DNA of 64,000 nt. Origin: JAHEFU01 sp041395205 (GTDB taxonomy: Bacteria; 4484-113; JAFGCY01). Position numbers and translations under genes: made by a program. The DNA lies in contig JAWLAZ010000001.1 in NCBI GenBank assembly GCA_041395205.1, positions 1,116,001-1,180,000 of the forward strand, written 5' to 3'. Of this stretch, positions 33,251 through 40,235 are shown in pieces. Each line of letters opens with the position of its first letter. Position 1 is the stretch's first letter. The notes below the pieces were generated by a model. The model worked only from the letters and a program-made list of their open reading frames with translations, was not told the origin of the DNA and did not search any database.

Positions 33251-33787
33251 ATGTTGACAATCAGGATCAGCTACAGGGTAGTCAGTTTCATTCTGGCAAC
33301 GGCGCTCATCGCCGGCACTCTGCTGGGCCTGGGCCGCGGTGTGAGCCGGGCCCAGTCGGAGCAGGGGATCCTGCCCGGCGGCTGTGTCGTTGGCAGTGAT
33401 GAGCAGGCCCGGCTGGATGCCAACCGCGAAACCGTGCTGGCCTACTACGACCTGTCCTTCAACCAGGGTCAGCCTGAAAAGGCCTGCGAACTGTACCAGG
33501 GTGAGCACTACATCCAGCACAACCCGCATGCAGCGGACGGGGCGGAGGCCTTCATCGCCTTTGTCAACTGGTTCCGCGGCGAGCATCCCGAGCTGCACAT
33601 GGAATTCGTGCGCACGATCGCCGAGGGCGACCTCGTGCTGACCCACAGCCACCAGACACTTTTCCCCGGCGATACGGGTACCGCCGTGATGGACATCTTC
33701 CGCCTCGAGGACGGGAAGATCGTCGAGCACTGGGACGTGGTGCAGCCGGTGCCCGAGGAAGCTGCCAACTCCAACACGATGTTCTAG
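33251..33787 (+). CDS. Exported SnoaL-like protein
   Basis: A 178-residue protein with an N-terminal signal or anchor (about residues 8-28), then a SnoaL/NTF2-like domain: RETVLAYYDLSFNQGQPEKA, YIQHNPHAADG, EFVRTIAEGDLVLTHSHQT and GKIVEHWDVVQPVPE. This is the pattern of SnoaL-like polyketide cyclases/ester hydrolases, common as small secreted proteins of unknown substrate. GGAGG precedes ATG 33251. Confidence 0.85.
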   Translation: MLTIRISYRVVSFILATALIAGTLLGLGRGVSRAQSEQGILPGGCVVGSDEQARLDANRETVLAYYDLSFNQGQPEKACELYQGEHYIQHNPHAADGAEAFIAFVNWFRGEHPELHMEFVRTIAEGDLVLTHSHQTLFPGDTGTAVMDIFRLEDGKIVEHWDVVQPVPEEAANSNTMF

Positions 33788-33790
33788 AAT
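33785..33790 (+). promoter_or_regulatory. TAGAAT box overlapping the SnoaL stop codon
   Basis: TAGAAT includes the stop codon TAG of the previous gene and ends six bases before ATG 33797, an exact leaderless arrangement. Confidence 0.6.
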
Positions 33791-33796
33791 CTACTG

Positions 33797-34342
33797 ATGT
33801 ACAGCTTCCATGATGAGAACGGGATCTGGAGGGAGAATCCGGGCCTTGACCGCTTCACATTGAAGGCAGACGAGAGCCTCGCCTATGAGATGGGTGCAAT
33901 GGCTGCCAAGGCCGTTGCCGACGCCGGCTCCTACTTCGGCGAGGACTTCGACTTCAGCCCCGCCAGCCTGCCTGCGCTCGATCGGGTGCTTTACATCATT
34001 TACAGGAGCAAACCCAGCGGCATGCTGGCTAAGCTCAAGGGCAAGCTGCTCAGCGAGGATGAGATTTATGGCATGGCAATGCAATGGGGAGCCTATCTCG
34101 GTGAAGTGCTGCGCCTGCATCATGGTTTCGTCTGGACGGTGAGACATTCGGTGGATGACATTGAGGAAGGCGAGTACATGTTCCGGGACAGCCTGTACAT
34201 CGCGCCACTGAGCAAGGTCTTCAAGCGCCTGGCGGATGGGCCGGCGGACGATATCAAGAGCTACTACTACGTGCTGCTGGAACAGAGCGGAGAGCAGGAT
34301 TCAGTGGACTGGGGCAGCTGGCCCGACGCCGGCGAACACTGA
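33797..34342 (+). CDS. Hypothetical cytoplasmic protein
   Basis: A 181-residue soluble, acidic, mostly helical protein with no family I recognise. Notable stretches are LAYEMGAMAAKAVADAGSYF, MAMQWGAYLGEVLRLHHGFVW, which resembles conserved cores of uncharacterised DUF families, and IAPLSKVFKRLADG. Exact leaderless spacing from TAGAAT supports ATG 33797. Confidence 0.7.
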   Translation: MYSFHDENGIWRENPGLDRFTLKADESLAYEMGAMAAKAVADAGSYFGEDFDFSPASLPALDRVLYIIYRSKPSGMLAKLKGKLLSEDEIYGMAMQWGAYLGEVLRLHHGFVWTVRHSVDDIEEGEYMFRDSLYIAPLSKVFKRLADGPADDIKSYYYVLLEQSGEQDSVDWGSWPDAGEH

Positions 34343-34356
34343 GCCGAGGCCCCCAC

Positions 34357-34362
34357 TATAAT
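34357..34362 (+). promoter_or_regulatory. TATAAT box, leaderless start for the threonine aldolase
   Basis: TATAAT followed by seven bases and ATG 34370. Confidence 0.6.
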
Positions 34363-34369
34363 CTCCCCC

Positions 34370-35410
34370 ATGCCCGTCAATCTCCGCAGTGACACCTTCA
34401 CGCAGCCGTCCGGCTCGATGCGCATACACATGGCGAATGCGCCGGTCGGTGACGACGTGTTCGGTGAGGACCCCACGGTGCGCGCGCTGGAGGAGAAGGT
34501 CGCAGTGCTCCTGAAGAAGGAGGCCGCGCTCTTCGTGCCCAGCGGGCACATGTCCAACCAGATCGCACTCAACATCCACGGCCGGCCCGGTGACAGCATC
34601 ATTGCGCATCGCGAAAGCCACGTGCTCTACTACGAGACCGGCAGCCCGGCCGTGCTCAGCGGGCTCGATGCGCGGGTGATTGACAGCGAGGACGGCACCT
34701 TCGGAGCGGATGAAGTACGGGCGCTGCTGAAGCCGGTCAACATCCACTTCAGCCGGAACCGCATCCTCTCGCTGGAGAACACCTTCAACAACCGCGGCGG
34801 CGTGGTCTGGGACCACCGCCAATTCTGGGAACTCTGCATCTTCGCCCGCGAACAGGGCCTGAAGGTGCATCTCGACGGGGCGCGGCTCTGGAATGCCTGC
34901 CATGCCGCGCGCAAGATCCCCTCGGACTGGACGCAGCAGCTGGACAGTGTCAGCGTCTGCTTCAGCAAGGGACTCGGCGCACCGGTGGGCAGCGCGCTGG
35001 CCGGCACGGCGGAGTTCATCGAGGAGGCCCGGCATGTGCGCAAGCGCTTCGGCGGGCAGATGCGCCAGGCGGGGATCATCGCCGCCGGGGCGATCTTCGC
35101 GCTTGACAACAACTATGAACGGATCGGCGAGGACCATGCCAATGCACGGCTGATCGCTGAAATCGTCAACACGAGCCCGCACCTCTCCTGTCCGCAGCCG
35201 CCGACGAACATGGCGCTGATCACGGTTGACAACCCGGGCTTCGATGCGCACCAGCTCGTGGCAGCCGCGGCGGAGGAAGTGCAGGCCTTCGCGCTGCATG
35301 CGCGGCGCATCCGCTGCGTGACGCATCTCGACGTGACGGAGGATGACTGCCGCAGGGGAGCCGAGGCATTCGTGAAGGCAGCGGCCAGACTGGCCGGGGA
35401 GGGCAACTGA
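34370..35410 (+). CDS. ltaE: Low-specificity L-threonine aldolase
   Basis: A 346-residue PLP enzyme of fold type I that cleaves threonine and allo-threonine to glycine and acetaldehyde. Family marks: LRSDTFTQPSG at the N-terminus, VGDDVFGEDPTVRALE, LFVPSGHMSNQIAL, LENTFNNRGG, VHLDGARLWNA and the PLP-Lys in VCFSKGLGAPVGS. The length is normal. The stop shares a base with the next start (TGATG), so the saccharopine dehydrogenase-like gene is translationally coupled; both point to amino-acid catabolism. Confidence 0.92.
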   Translation: MPVNLRSDTFTQPSGSMRIHMANAPVGDDVFGEDPTVRALEEKVAVLLKKEAALFVPSGHMSNQIALNIHGRPGDSIIAHRESHVLYYETGSPAVLSGLDARVIDSEDGTFGADEVRALLKPVNIHFSRNRILSLENTFNNRGGVVWDHRQFWELCIFAREQGLKVHLDGARLWNACHAARKIPSDWTQQLDSVSVCFSKGLGAPVGSALAGTAEFIEEARHVRKRFGGQMRQAGIIAAGAIFALDNNYERIGEDHANARLIAEIVNTSPHLSCPQPPTNMALITVDNPGFDAHQLVAAAAEEVQAFALHARRIRCVTHLDVTEDDCRRGAEAFVKAAARLAGEGN

Positions 35411-36582
35411 TGGCAACGAAGGTGGCGGTGCTCGGCGGCGGGCTGGTGGGCGGCTTCATCGCCCGCGAGCTCTCCAAGTATGACGACATCGAACTGACCC
35501 TGCATGACCGCAGTGAGGATGTGCTCGCGGCCTGCAGCGCGCGCGCGGAACTGGCAACGCAGCGGACGGACCTGCGCGACATGGCGCTCGTGCGTGAGAT
35601 CGCGGGAGCATCCGACCTCGTGATGGGGGCCGTGCCCGGCAGCTTCGGCTATGCCGTGCTGGAGAACGTGATCGCCACCGGCACGGACTGCATCGACATC
35701 TCCTTCTTCCCGGAGGAGGCTGCCGCGCTGAACATGGCCGCGCAGTACAGCGGCAGCCGCGTGGTGGTGGACTGCGGCGTGATGCCGGGGCTCGGCGGGA
35801 TGCTCGCGGCGCGCTTCGCGAGACAGTTTGACGAGCCGCTCTCGATGCGCATCCTCGTGGGCGGCCTGCCCGAGGAGCGGCTCTGGCCCTTCGAGTACCG
35901 CGCGCCCTTCTCGCCCGCCGACGTGATCGAGGAGTACGTGCGCCCCGCGCGCTATCTTGTCAACGGCGAGCTCGTGACGGTGCCCGCACTCAGCGGCCAG
36001 GAGCTGCTGGACTTCCCGGGGATCGGCACGCTGGAGGCCTTCAACACGGATGGCCTGCGCAGCATCATGGCAACACTGCCCTATCCGTCGATGATCGAGC
36101 AGACCCTGCGTTACCCCGGGCATGCCGAGAAGATGCGCATGCTGCGCGAGCTGGGCTTCTTCGGCGAACAGCCCGTGGAGACGGTGCGTGGCAACCGCGT
36201 CGTGCCGCTGGAGCTGACGAGCAGCCTGCTGTTTGACAACTGGAAGCTCGCGGCGGGGATGCGTGAGCTGACGGTGATGCGTGTCGAGGCCACGGGCCTG
36301 AAGGGCGGGGCGGAGCTGACGCTCTGCTGTGACCTGCTGGACCGTACAGACCCCGACACCGGTGACTTCAGCATGGCGCGCACCACGGGCCTGCCGGCGG
36401 TGCTCTGTGCACGGATGCTGCTGGCCGGCAAGCTCGGCGTGGAACCCGGTGTGACAGCCCCGGAGACGATCGGCTTTGATGAGACGCGCCTGAACTACAT
36501 CATCCGCGGCATGCAGCACTACGGCGTGCAGTTCGAATTCTCGGAGGTCCGGCTTCAGCCGGGCAATGGTGGTCAGGCGTGA
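35410..36582 (+). CDS. Saccharopine dehydrogenase-family protein
   Basis: A 390-residue NAD(P)-dependent oxidoreductase. The N-terminal Rossmann motif is VAVLGGGLVGGFIARELS, then LTLHDRS, DLVMGAVPGSFG and DISFFPEEA; the C-terminal catalytic domain includes VDCGVMPGLGGMLAAR and LTSSLLFDNWKL. This fits the saccharopine dehydrogenase/lysine-6-dehydrogenase-like group. Substrate uncertain. It overlaps the aldolase stop by one base. Confidence 0.85.
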   Translation: MATKVAVLGGGLVGGFIARELSKYDDIELTLHDRSEDVLAACSARAELATQRTDLRDMALVREIAGASDLVMGAVPGSFGYAVLENVIATGTDCIDISFFPEEAAALNMAAQYSGSRVVVDCGVMPGLGGMLAARFARQFDEPLSMRILVGGLPEERLWPFEYRAPFSPADVIEEYVRPARYLVNGELVTVPALSGQELLDFPGIGTLEAFNTDGLRSIMATLPYPSMIEQTLRYPGHAEKMRMLRELGFFGEQPVETVRGNRVVPLELTSSLLFDNWKLAAGMRELTVMRVEATGLKGGAELTLCCDLLDRTDPDTGDFSMARTTGLPAVLCARMLLAGKLGVEPGVTAPETIGFDETRLNYIIRGMQHYGVQFEFSEVRLQPGNGGQA

Positions 36583-36666
36583 GTCTGACAACCATGGAAC
36601 AGAGGAAGACTTAACCACAAAGGGCACAGAAATCACAAAGATTTCTGTCATGAAGGGCAGGAAGCC

Positions 36667-36925
36667 GGCAATGGCGGGGGTAGTCTGAATAGTTTGAATA
36701 GTGCGAATAGTTGCAGCGGCACCCAGCGGCAGGGGAGGCCAGATGTAAGTCTGGCACTGGCGGGGGTAGTCTGAATAGTTTGAATAGTGCGAATAGTAGC
36801 GACGCTACCCATGCCGGCGGGGAGGCCAGATGTAAGTCTGGCACTGGCGGGGGAAGTCTGAATAGTGCGAATAGTTGCAGCGGCACCCAGCGGCAGGGGA
36901 GGTCAGACTTCAGTCTGGCAATCAG
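36667..36925 (+). repeat. Tandem array of about 86 bp, three units, with embedded hairpin elements
   Basis: Units begin near 36667, 36753 and 36840. Each has GGCA(A/C)TGGCGGGGG, then AGTCTGAATAGT, optional TTTGAATAGT, GCGAATAGT, a short variable part and the hairpin element (GGAGGCC or GGAGGTC; copies at 36734, 36821 and 36898). Stems read GCCAGA/TCTGGC twice and CAGAC/GTCTG once. No coding frame across it is plausible. The AATAGT theme recurs near 3208. Confidence 0.7.
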
Positions 36926-37023
36926 CGGAGCAGTCCGGGTAGTTTGAACAGTCCACATAGCGGAAGCAGTACTTTGTTGTCAGTTCCCGCTGAGAGGATC
37001 GCCCTGCCTTCTGCCGACTATTC

Positions 37024-37136
37024 CGGCGGCATGATGCCGCCGCTGCAGCTCATTCTCATTCTCTTCCTGCCAACTGACTGCTGCCGACTGCCAACTGATT
37101 ACTGCCAACTGACTTCTGCCTACTGCCTACTGACCA
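37024..37136 (+). repeat. Palindrome followed by heptanucleotide array CTGNCNN x10
   Basis: A CGGCGGCAT/ATGCCGCCG palindrome at 37024-37042 is followed at 37067-37136 by ten consecutive 7-bp units of the form CTGNCNN (one reads CTGATTA). The array abuts the stop codon of the minus-strand gene at 37137. It resembles short tandemly repeated heptamers known from filamentous cyanobacteria. Confidence 0.7.
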
Positions 37137-37628
37137 CTATTTCCTGCCCGGGGACATCGCCAGTGTGCCGGCCATCAGGTGGCCTCCCTCTTCCTTGTCG
37201 CAGACCAGCAGGCGCAGCCGGAAGACGTATTCCACGCCCTGTTCGAACCTGCGCTCGACCGGCTTGCCGTCCTTGCCGGGAGTAAGGTAGCTGTCCACTT
37301 CAATGCTGATATCACCGACGCCGTCGGCTGAGTCGTCATGTACATCGGACTTGAGGGTGCTGACACCTTCTGCCGCGGTGTCCTGCCACTCGCCATCCAC
37401 CAGTACCTGCACCATCACGATCTGGGGGGCGGCGGAGTGGAAATCCATCGTCGTTGCCAGGCGGTCCTTGGTGGAGCTGTCCCGCAGCTCGACATGCTCG
37501 GCGATCGGCTTGCCGTCAATCCTGGCCTGACCGGCCAGATGCTCCTCGCATCAAGCGCGGCCGGGGCCGGCCTGCATGACGGCGATGGCCAGAGCCATCG
37601 TCAGTGCGGCGGTAATTTTCCTGATCAT
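37137..37628 (-). pseudogene. Exported protein gene interrupted by in-frame TGA
   Basis: ATG 37628 (GAGG upstream) opens a 25-residue signal peptide (MIRKITAALTMALAIAVM, ending GPGRA). It is immediately followed by TGA at 37551-37553, then TGC GAG GAG and an uninterrupted frame of 137 codons to TAG 37137. The downstream part reads like a real small secreted protein (VELRDSSTKDRLATTMDF, VMVQVLVDGEW, YVFRLRLLVCDKEEGG). Either a nonsense mutation killed it or the TGA is read as selenocysteine. A hairpin CTGGCC-GGTCA-GGCCAG begins 12 nt after the TGA. Restart at ATG 37448 would lack a signal peptide. Family not recognised. Confidence 0.6.
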
Positions 37629-37722
37629 CAGTGAGACCTCGTGTCCGTGGGATGCCCCGTCCGGCCGCATGACCGTGCAGGGTGATTGCTACGGGGAATG
37701 ATAGCATCGGGAGTGTGGGAAG

Positions 37723-37821
37723 AAGTCAGTGGTCAGTGGTCCGTGGTCGATGGTCAGTGGTCAGAATTCAATTGCTGCGGTCGCGACTGACCACTGTTTT
37801 CTGACCACTGACAGCTGACCA
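37723..37821. repeat. Inverted pair of heptanucleotide arrays
   Basis: Six 7-bp units close to TGGTCAG run from 37723 to 37764. After a 22-bp spacer, five units close to CTGACCA (its complement) run from 37787 to 37821. The two arms can form a large imperfect hairpin. The unit is the same as in the array at 37067-37136 on the other side of the TGA-interrupted gene. Confidence 0.65.
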
Positions 37822-37888
37822 CTTATTTAGGTCATTCCCTCCCCCTGCGCGATACTACTTCCCACCAAGCACACAGGGGAGTGTTCCA

Positions 37889-38881
37889 ATGCGTTACAGA
37901 AGACTGGGATCCGCCGGCATCCAGCTGTCCGAGCTGAGCTTCGGCTCATGGGTCACCTTCGGCCAGCAATACGGCGTCGATGAGGCGCTGGCCTGCATGG
38001 AAGCGGCCTACCAGGCAGGCGTGAACTTCTTTGACAACGCCGAGGCCTACGCCGGTGGCAGGAGCGAGGAGCTGATGGGTGAGGCCATCCGCAAGGCCGG
38101 CTGGAAGCGCAGTGACCTCGTTGTCTCCACGAAGATCTACTTCGGCGGCCAGGGCGTGAACGACAAGGGCCTGTCCCGCAAGCACATCATCGACGGAATG
38201 CGGGCCTCACTGGGCCGCCTGCAGATGGACTACGTGGACCTCGTGTTCTGCCACCGCCCCGACCCGCAGACTCCGATGCTCGAGACCGTGCACGCCATGA
38301 GCTGGCTCGTGGACCAGGGCTGGGCGCATTACTGGGGCACGAGCGAGTGGAGCGCGGAGCAGATCCGCCACGCCTGGGCGATTGCCGAGCGCGAGCACCT
38401 CAACCGCCCGCAGATGGAGCAGCCGCAGTACCACATGTTCCACCGCGAGCGCGTGGAGAAGGAGTATGCGCCGCTGTACTCGGACATCGGGCTCGGGACC
38501 ACGATCTGGTCGCCGCTGGCCAGCGGCCTGTTGACGGGCAAGTACAACGAGGGCATCCCGGAGGGCAGCCGCGCCACCCTGCCGAACTACAAGTTCATCC
38601 GCGAAGCCATCGAGGGCGAGAAGGGCCAGGCCCAGATTGCCAAGGTGAGGCAGCTGACGCCGATCGCCTCCGAGCTGGGCTGCAGCATGGCGCAGCTGGC
38701 GCTGGCCTGGTGCCTGAAGTTCGAGGGCGTGAGCACGGTGATGACCGGGGCCTCCAAGGCCGAGCAGGTCAGCGAGAACATGCAGGCCCTGGACGTGGTT
38801 GACAAACTGGACGCGGGCGTGATGGAGCGCATCGAGGCCATCCTTGACAACAAGCCTGAGCCGGAGAAGAGCTGGCGCTAG
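37889..38881 (+). CDS. Aldo/keto reductase (Kv-beta-like group)
   Basis: A 330-residue TIM-barrel NADPH oxidoreductase. Catalytic tetrad: Asp in FFDNAEAYAGG with its Tyr, Lys in VVSTKIYFGG and His in VFCHRPD. NADPH-binding parts are WGTSEWSAEQI, TIWSPLASGLLTGKY and VMTGASKAEQVSEN. The WGTSEW and PQYHMFHRERVE forms match the AKR6/YghZ (voltage-gated K channel beta-like) group. Physiological substrate unknown. GGGGAG lies before ATG 37889. Confidence 0.9.
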   Translation: MRYRRLGSAGIQLSELSFGSWVTFGQQYGVDEALACMEAAYQAGVNFFDNAEAYAGGRSEELMGEAIRKAGWKRSDLVVSTKIYFGGQGVNDKGLSRKHIIDGMRASLGRLQMDYVDLVFCHRPDPQTPMLETVHAMSWLVDQGWAHYWGTSEWSAEQIRHAWAIAEREHLNRPQMEQPQYHMFHRERVEKEYAPLYSDIGLGTTIWSPLASGLLTGKYNEGIPEGSRATLPNYKFIREAIEGEKGQAQIAKVRQLTPIASELGCSMAQLALAWCLKFEGVSTVMTGASKAEQVSENMQALDVVDKLDAGVMERIEAILDNKPEPEKSWR

Positions 38882-38893
38882 GAGTCGGAGGCT

Positions 38894-39031
38894 GGAGGCC
38901 CGATGTCAGTCGGGCAATCTAGGTGTGGCGCAAGTCGCAAAACGGAGGCCTGATGCCACTCGGGCAACGGAGGCCCGAAACGAGTCAGGCAGGACAAGCT
39001 CATCTCCCGCCAGGCTGACAGCCTGGCCTCC
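38894..39031. repeat. Four dispersed hairpin elements
   Basis: Plus-strand copies at 38894-38916, 38944-38966 and 38969-38991, and a minus-strand copy at 39008-39031. All start GGAGGCC and end GGCA or GGCG. Stems differ but mostly stay paired: GCCCGA/TCGGGC, GCCTGA/TCGGGC (one G:U), GCCCGA/TCAGGC (one mismatch) and GCCAGGCT/AGCCTGGC. The whole 38882-39208 gap holds these and no gene. Confidence 0.6.
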
Positions 39032-39208
39032 TCAAACAACTGAATACGAACAAGCAGGCCGGACCACTGTCCGGCCTGTGTGCTTTCTGAGGAATACTCC
39101 CCAGGCTGAATCCCGTCATTCCGATTTTCAAACCCCTGTTTAGCCGCATCACTGCCCGGGTAATACATCTGGTTTGGCCAATGCAGGCCGGCCGAGGAAG
39201 TGACAGAA

Positions 39209-39676
39209 ATGGCGAACATGAAGAACAGAGGGATAGCGATACTGACCACACTGCTGCTGGGGCTGAGTGCGGTGGTGCTGGGCCTGCTGGCGGAGACCCG
39301 CCCGGCCCATGCCTCCGAGGAGGACTGCCTGCTCCTGGTGCTGGACAGTGCCGACGGCGAAACCGTCACCGCCGGGATCACGATCCAGTTCGTGGACCGT
39401 GAAGGCGAGACACATACCTATGAAACCAATGAGAACGGACTGGTGCTGGTGCCCTGCGGCCTGCTGGGCGACAGCCTGATGTTCGAGGACACCTGGGGCC
39501 ATGGCTTCTGCATGGTGCTCAACCCTGAGAATGCGCATGAGGGGCCGCTCAACAGCCTGCTGATCGACCATCCCGAGCTGGGGATCGTCAGTGCCCCGCA
39601 GGCCAGCGTGACCCCCTATGGCACGGTGCTGCGCCTGGGTCTCGGGCCCGGCAGCGAGGATCCCGTCCAGAGCTGA
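39209..39676 (+). CDS. Small secreted hypothetical protein
   Basis: A 155-residue protein with a signal peptide (core ILTTLLLGLSAVVLGLL, cleavage near AHA). The mature part is beta-rich with three Cys (EDCLLLV, LVPCGLLG, GFCMVLN) and TAGITIQFVDREGETHTYET, suggesting an Ig-like or transthyretin-like fold. No family is assigned. GAGGAAG upstream favours ATG 39209, though GTG 39200 and ATG 39218 are possible. A strong terminator follows. Confidence 0.7.
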   Translation: MANMKNRGIAILTTLLLGLSAVVLGLLAETRPAHASEEDCLLLVLDSADGETVTAGITIQFVDREGETHTYETNENGLVLVPCGLLGDSLMFEDTWGHGFCMVLNPENAHEGPLNSLLIDHPELGIVSAPQASVTPYGTVLRLGLGPGSEDPVQS

Positions 39677-39732
39677 TACTCCATTCCCAACACCCGGGGC
39701 CGGAGCCCTCCGGTCCCAGATTCCCGCCCAAC

Positions 39733-39772
39733 GTGGCCGCCCCCTTCCCAGGGCGGCCACACTTTTTTTTTT
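39733..39772 (+). terminator. Strong Rho-independent terminator
   Basis: Perfect ten-bp stem GTGGCCGCCC/GGGCGGCCAC (39733-39760), then AC and ten T residues (39763-39772). Confidence 0.92.
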
Positions 39773-40162
39773 GCCGGCTCGTGCAAGCACTCGCCGGTCT
39801 ATATTCCGCGTTCAGCGCCGGAAACTGGTTCCCGGACGCTTCACAGGCATTGTGCAGGATTGCCAGTTATCCTTGCCGGCTCGTGCAAGCACTCGCCGGT
39901 CTACATTTCGCGTGCTGGCTCGGGATACCTGATCCCTCGCTCAGCACAGACTGCACAGTATTGCCAGTTACCCTTGCCGGCTCAGCTGAAGCTTCGCCGG
40001 TCTATATTCCGCGTTCAGCGCCGGAAACTGATTCCCGGACGCTTCACAGGCATTGTGCAGGATTGCCAGTTATCCTTGCCGACTCGTGCAAGCACTCGCC
40101 GGTCTATATTTCGCGTGCTGGCTCGGGATACCTGATCCCTCGCTCAGCACAGACTGCACAGT
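39771..40162 (+). repeat. Tandem array of four ~102-bp units alternating A-B-A-B
   Basis: Units start at about 39771, 39873, 39974 and 40076. All share a head beginning TTGCCG(G/A)CTC, containing CTCGCCGGTCTA-type sequence. Units 1 and 3 share one tail (TTCAGCGCCGGAAACTG...), units 2 and 4 another (GCTGGCTCGGGATACC...). The higher-order period is thus about 203 bp. A GTGC-AA-GCAC mini-hairpin sits in the head of three of the units. Open frames run through it but are repeat-driven. It lies between a strong terminator and the 3' end of the 40236 gene. Confidence 0.8.
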
Positions 40163-40235
40163 AGGTAGCCCGGCGTTCACGTCGGATCAGGCCGTAAACT
40201 GCCTGCCACCAGATGATATTCAGGCAGAATGAAAG

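Noticed and set aside
36611..36958. Minus-strand frame encoding repeated LFRLPPPVPDLHLASP-like peptide
   Set aside because: It is created by the 86-bp tandem repeats and has no ribosome-binding site or coding signature.
37137..37448. Separate complete gene starting at ATG 37448
   Set aside because: The frame clearly continues upstream through 34 sense codons to the TGA, and beyond it to a signal peptide and SD site. The internal ATG has no start signals.
39771..40162. CRISPR array
   Set aside because: Units are about 102 bp with repeated tails, so there are no unique spacers, and no cas genes are nearby.
39733..40164. Overlapping plus-strand frames through the 102-bp array
   Set aside because: The peptide repeats only reflect the DNA repeats, the frames lack a start signal and begin inside a terminator.
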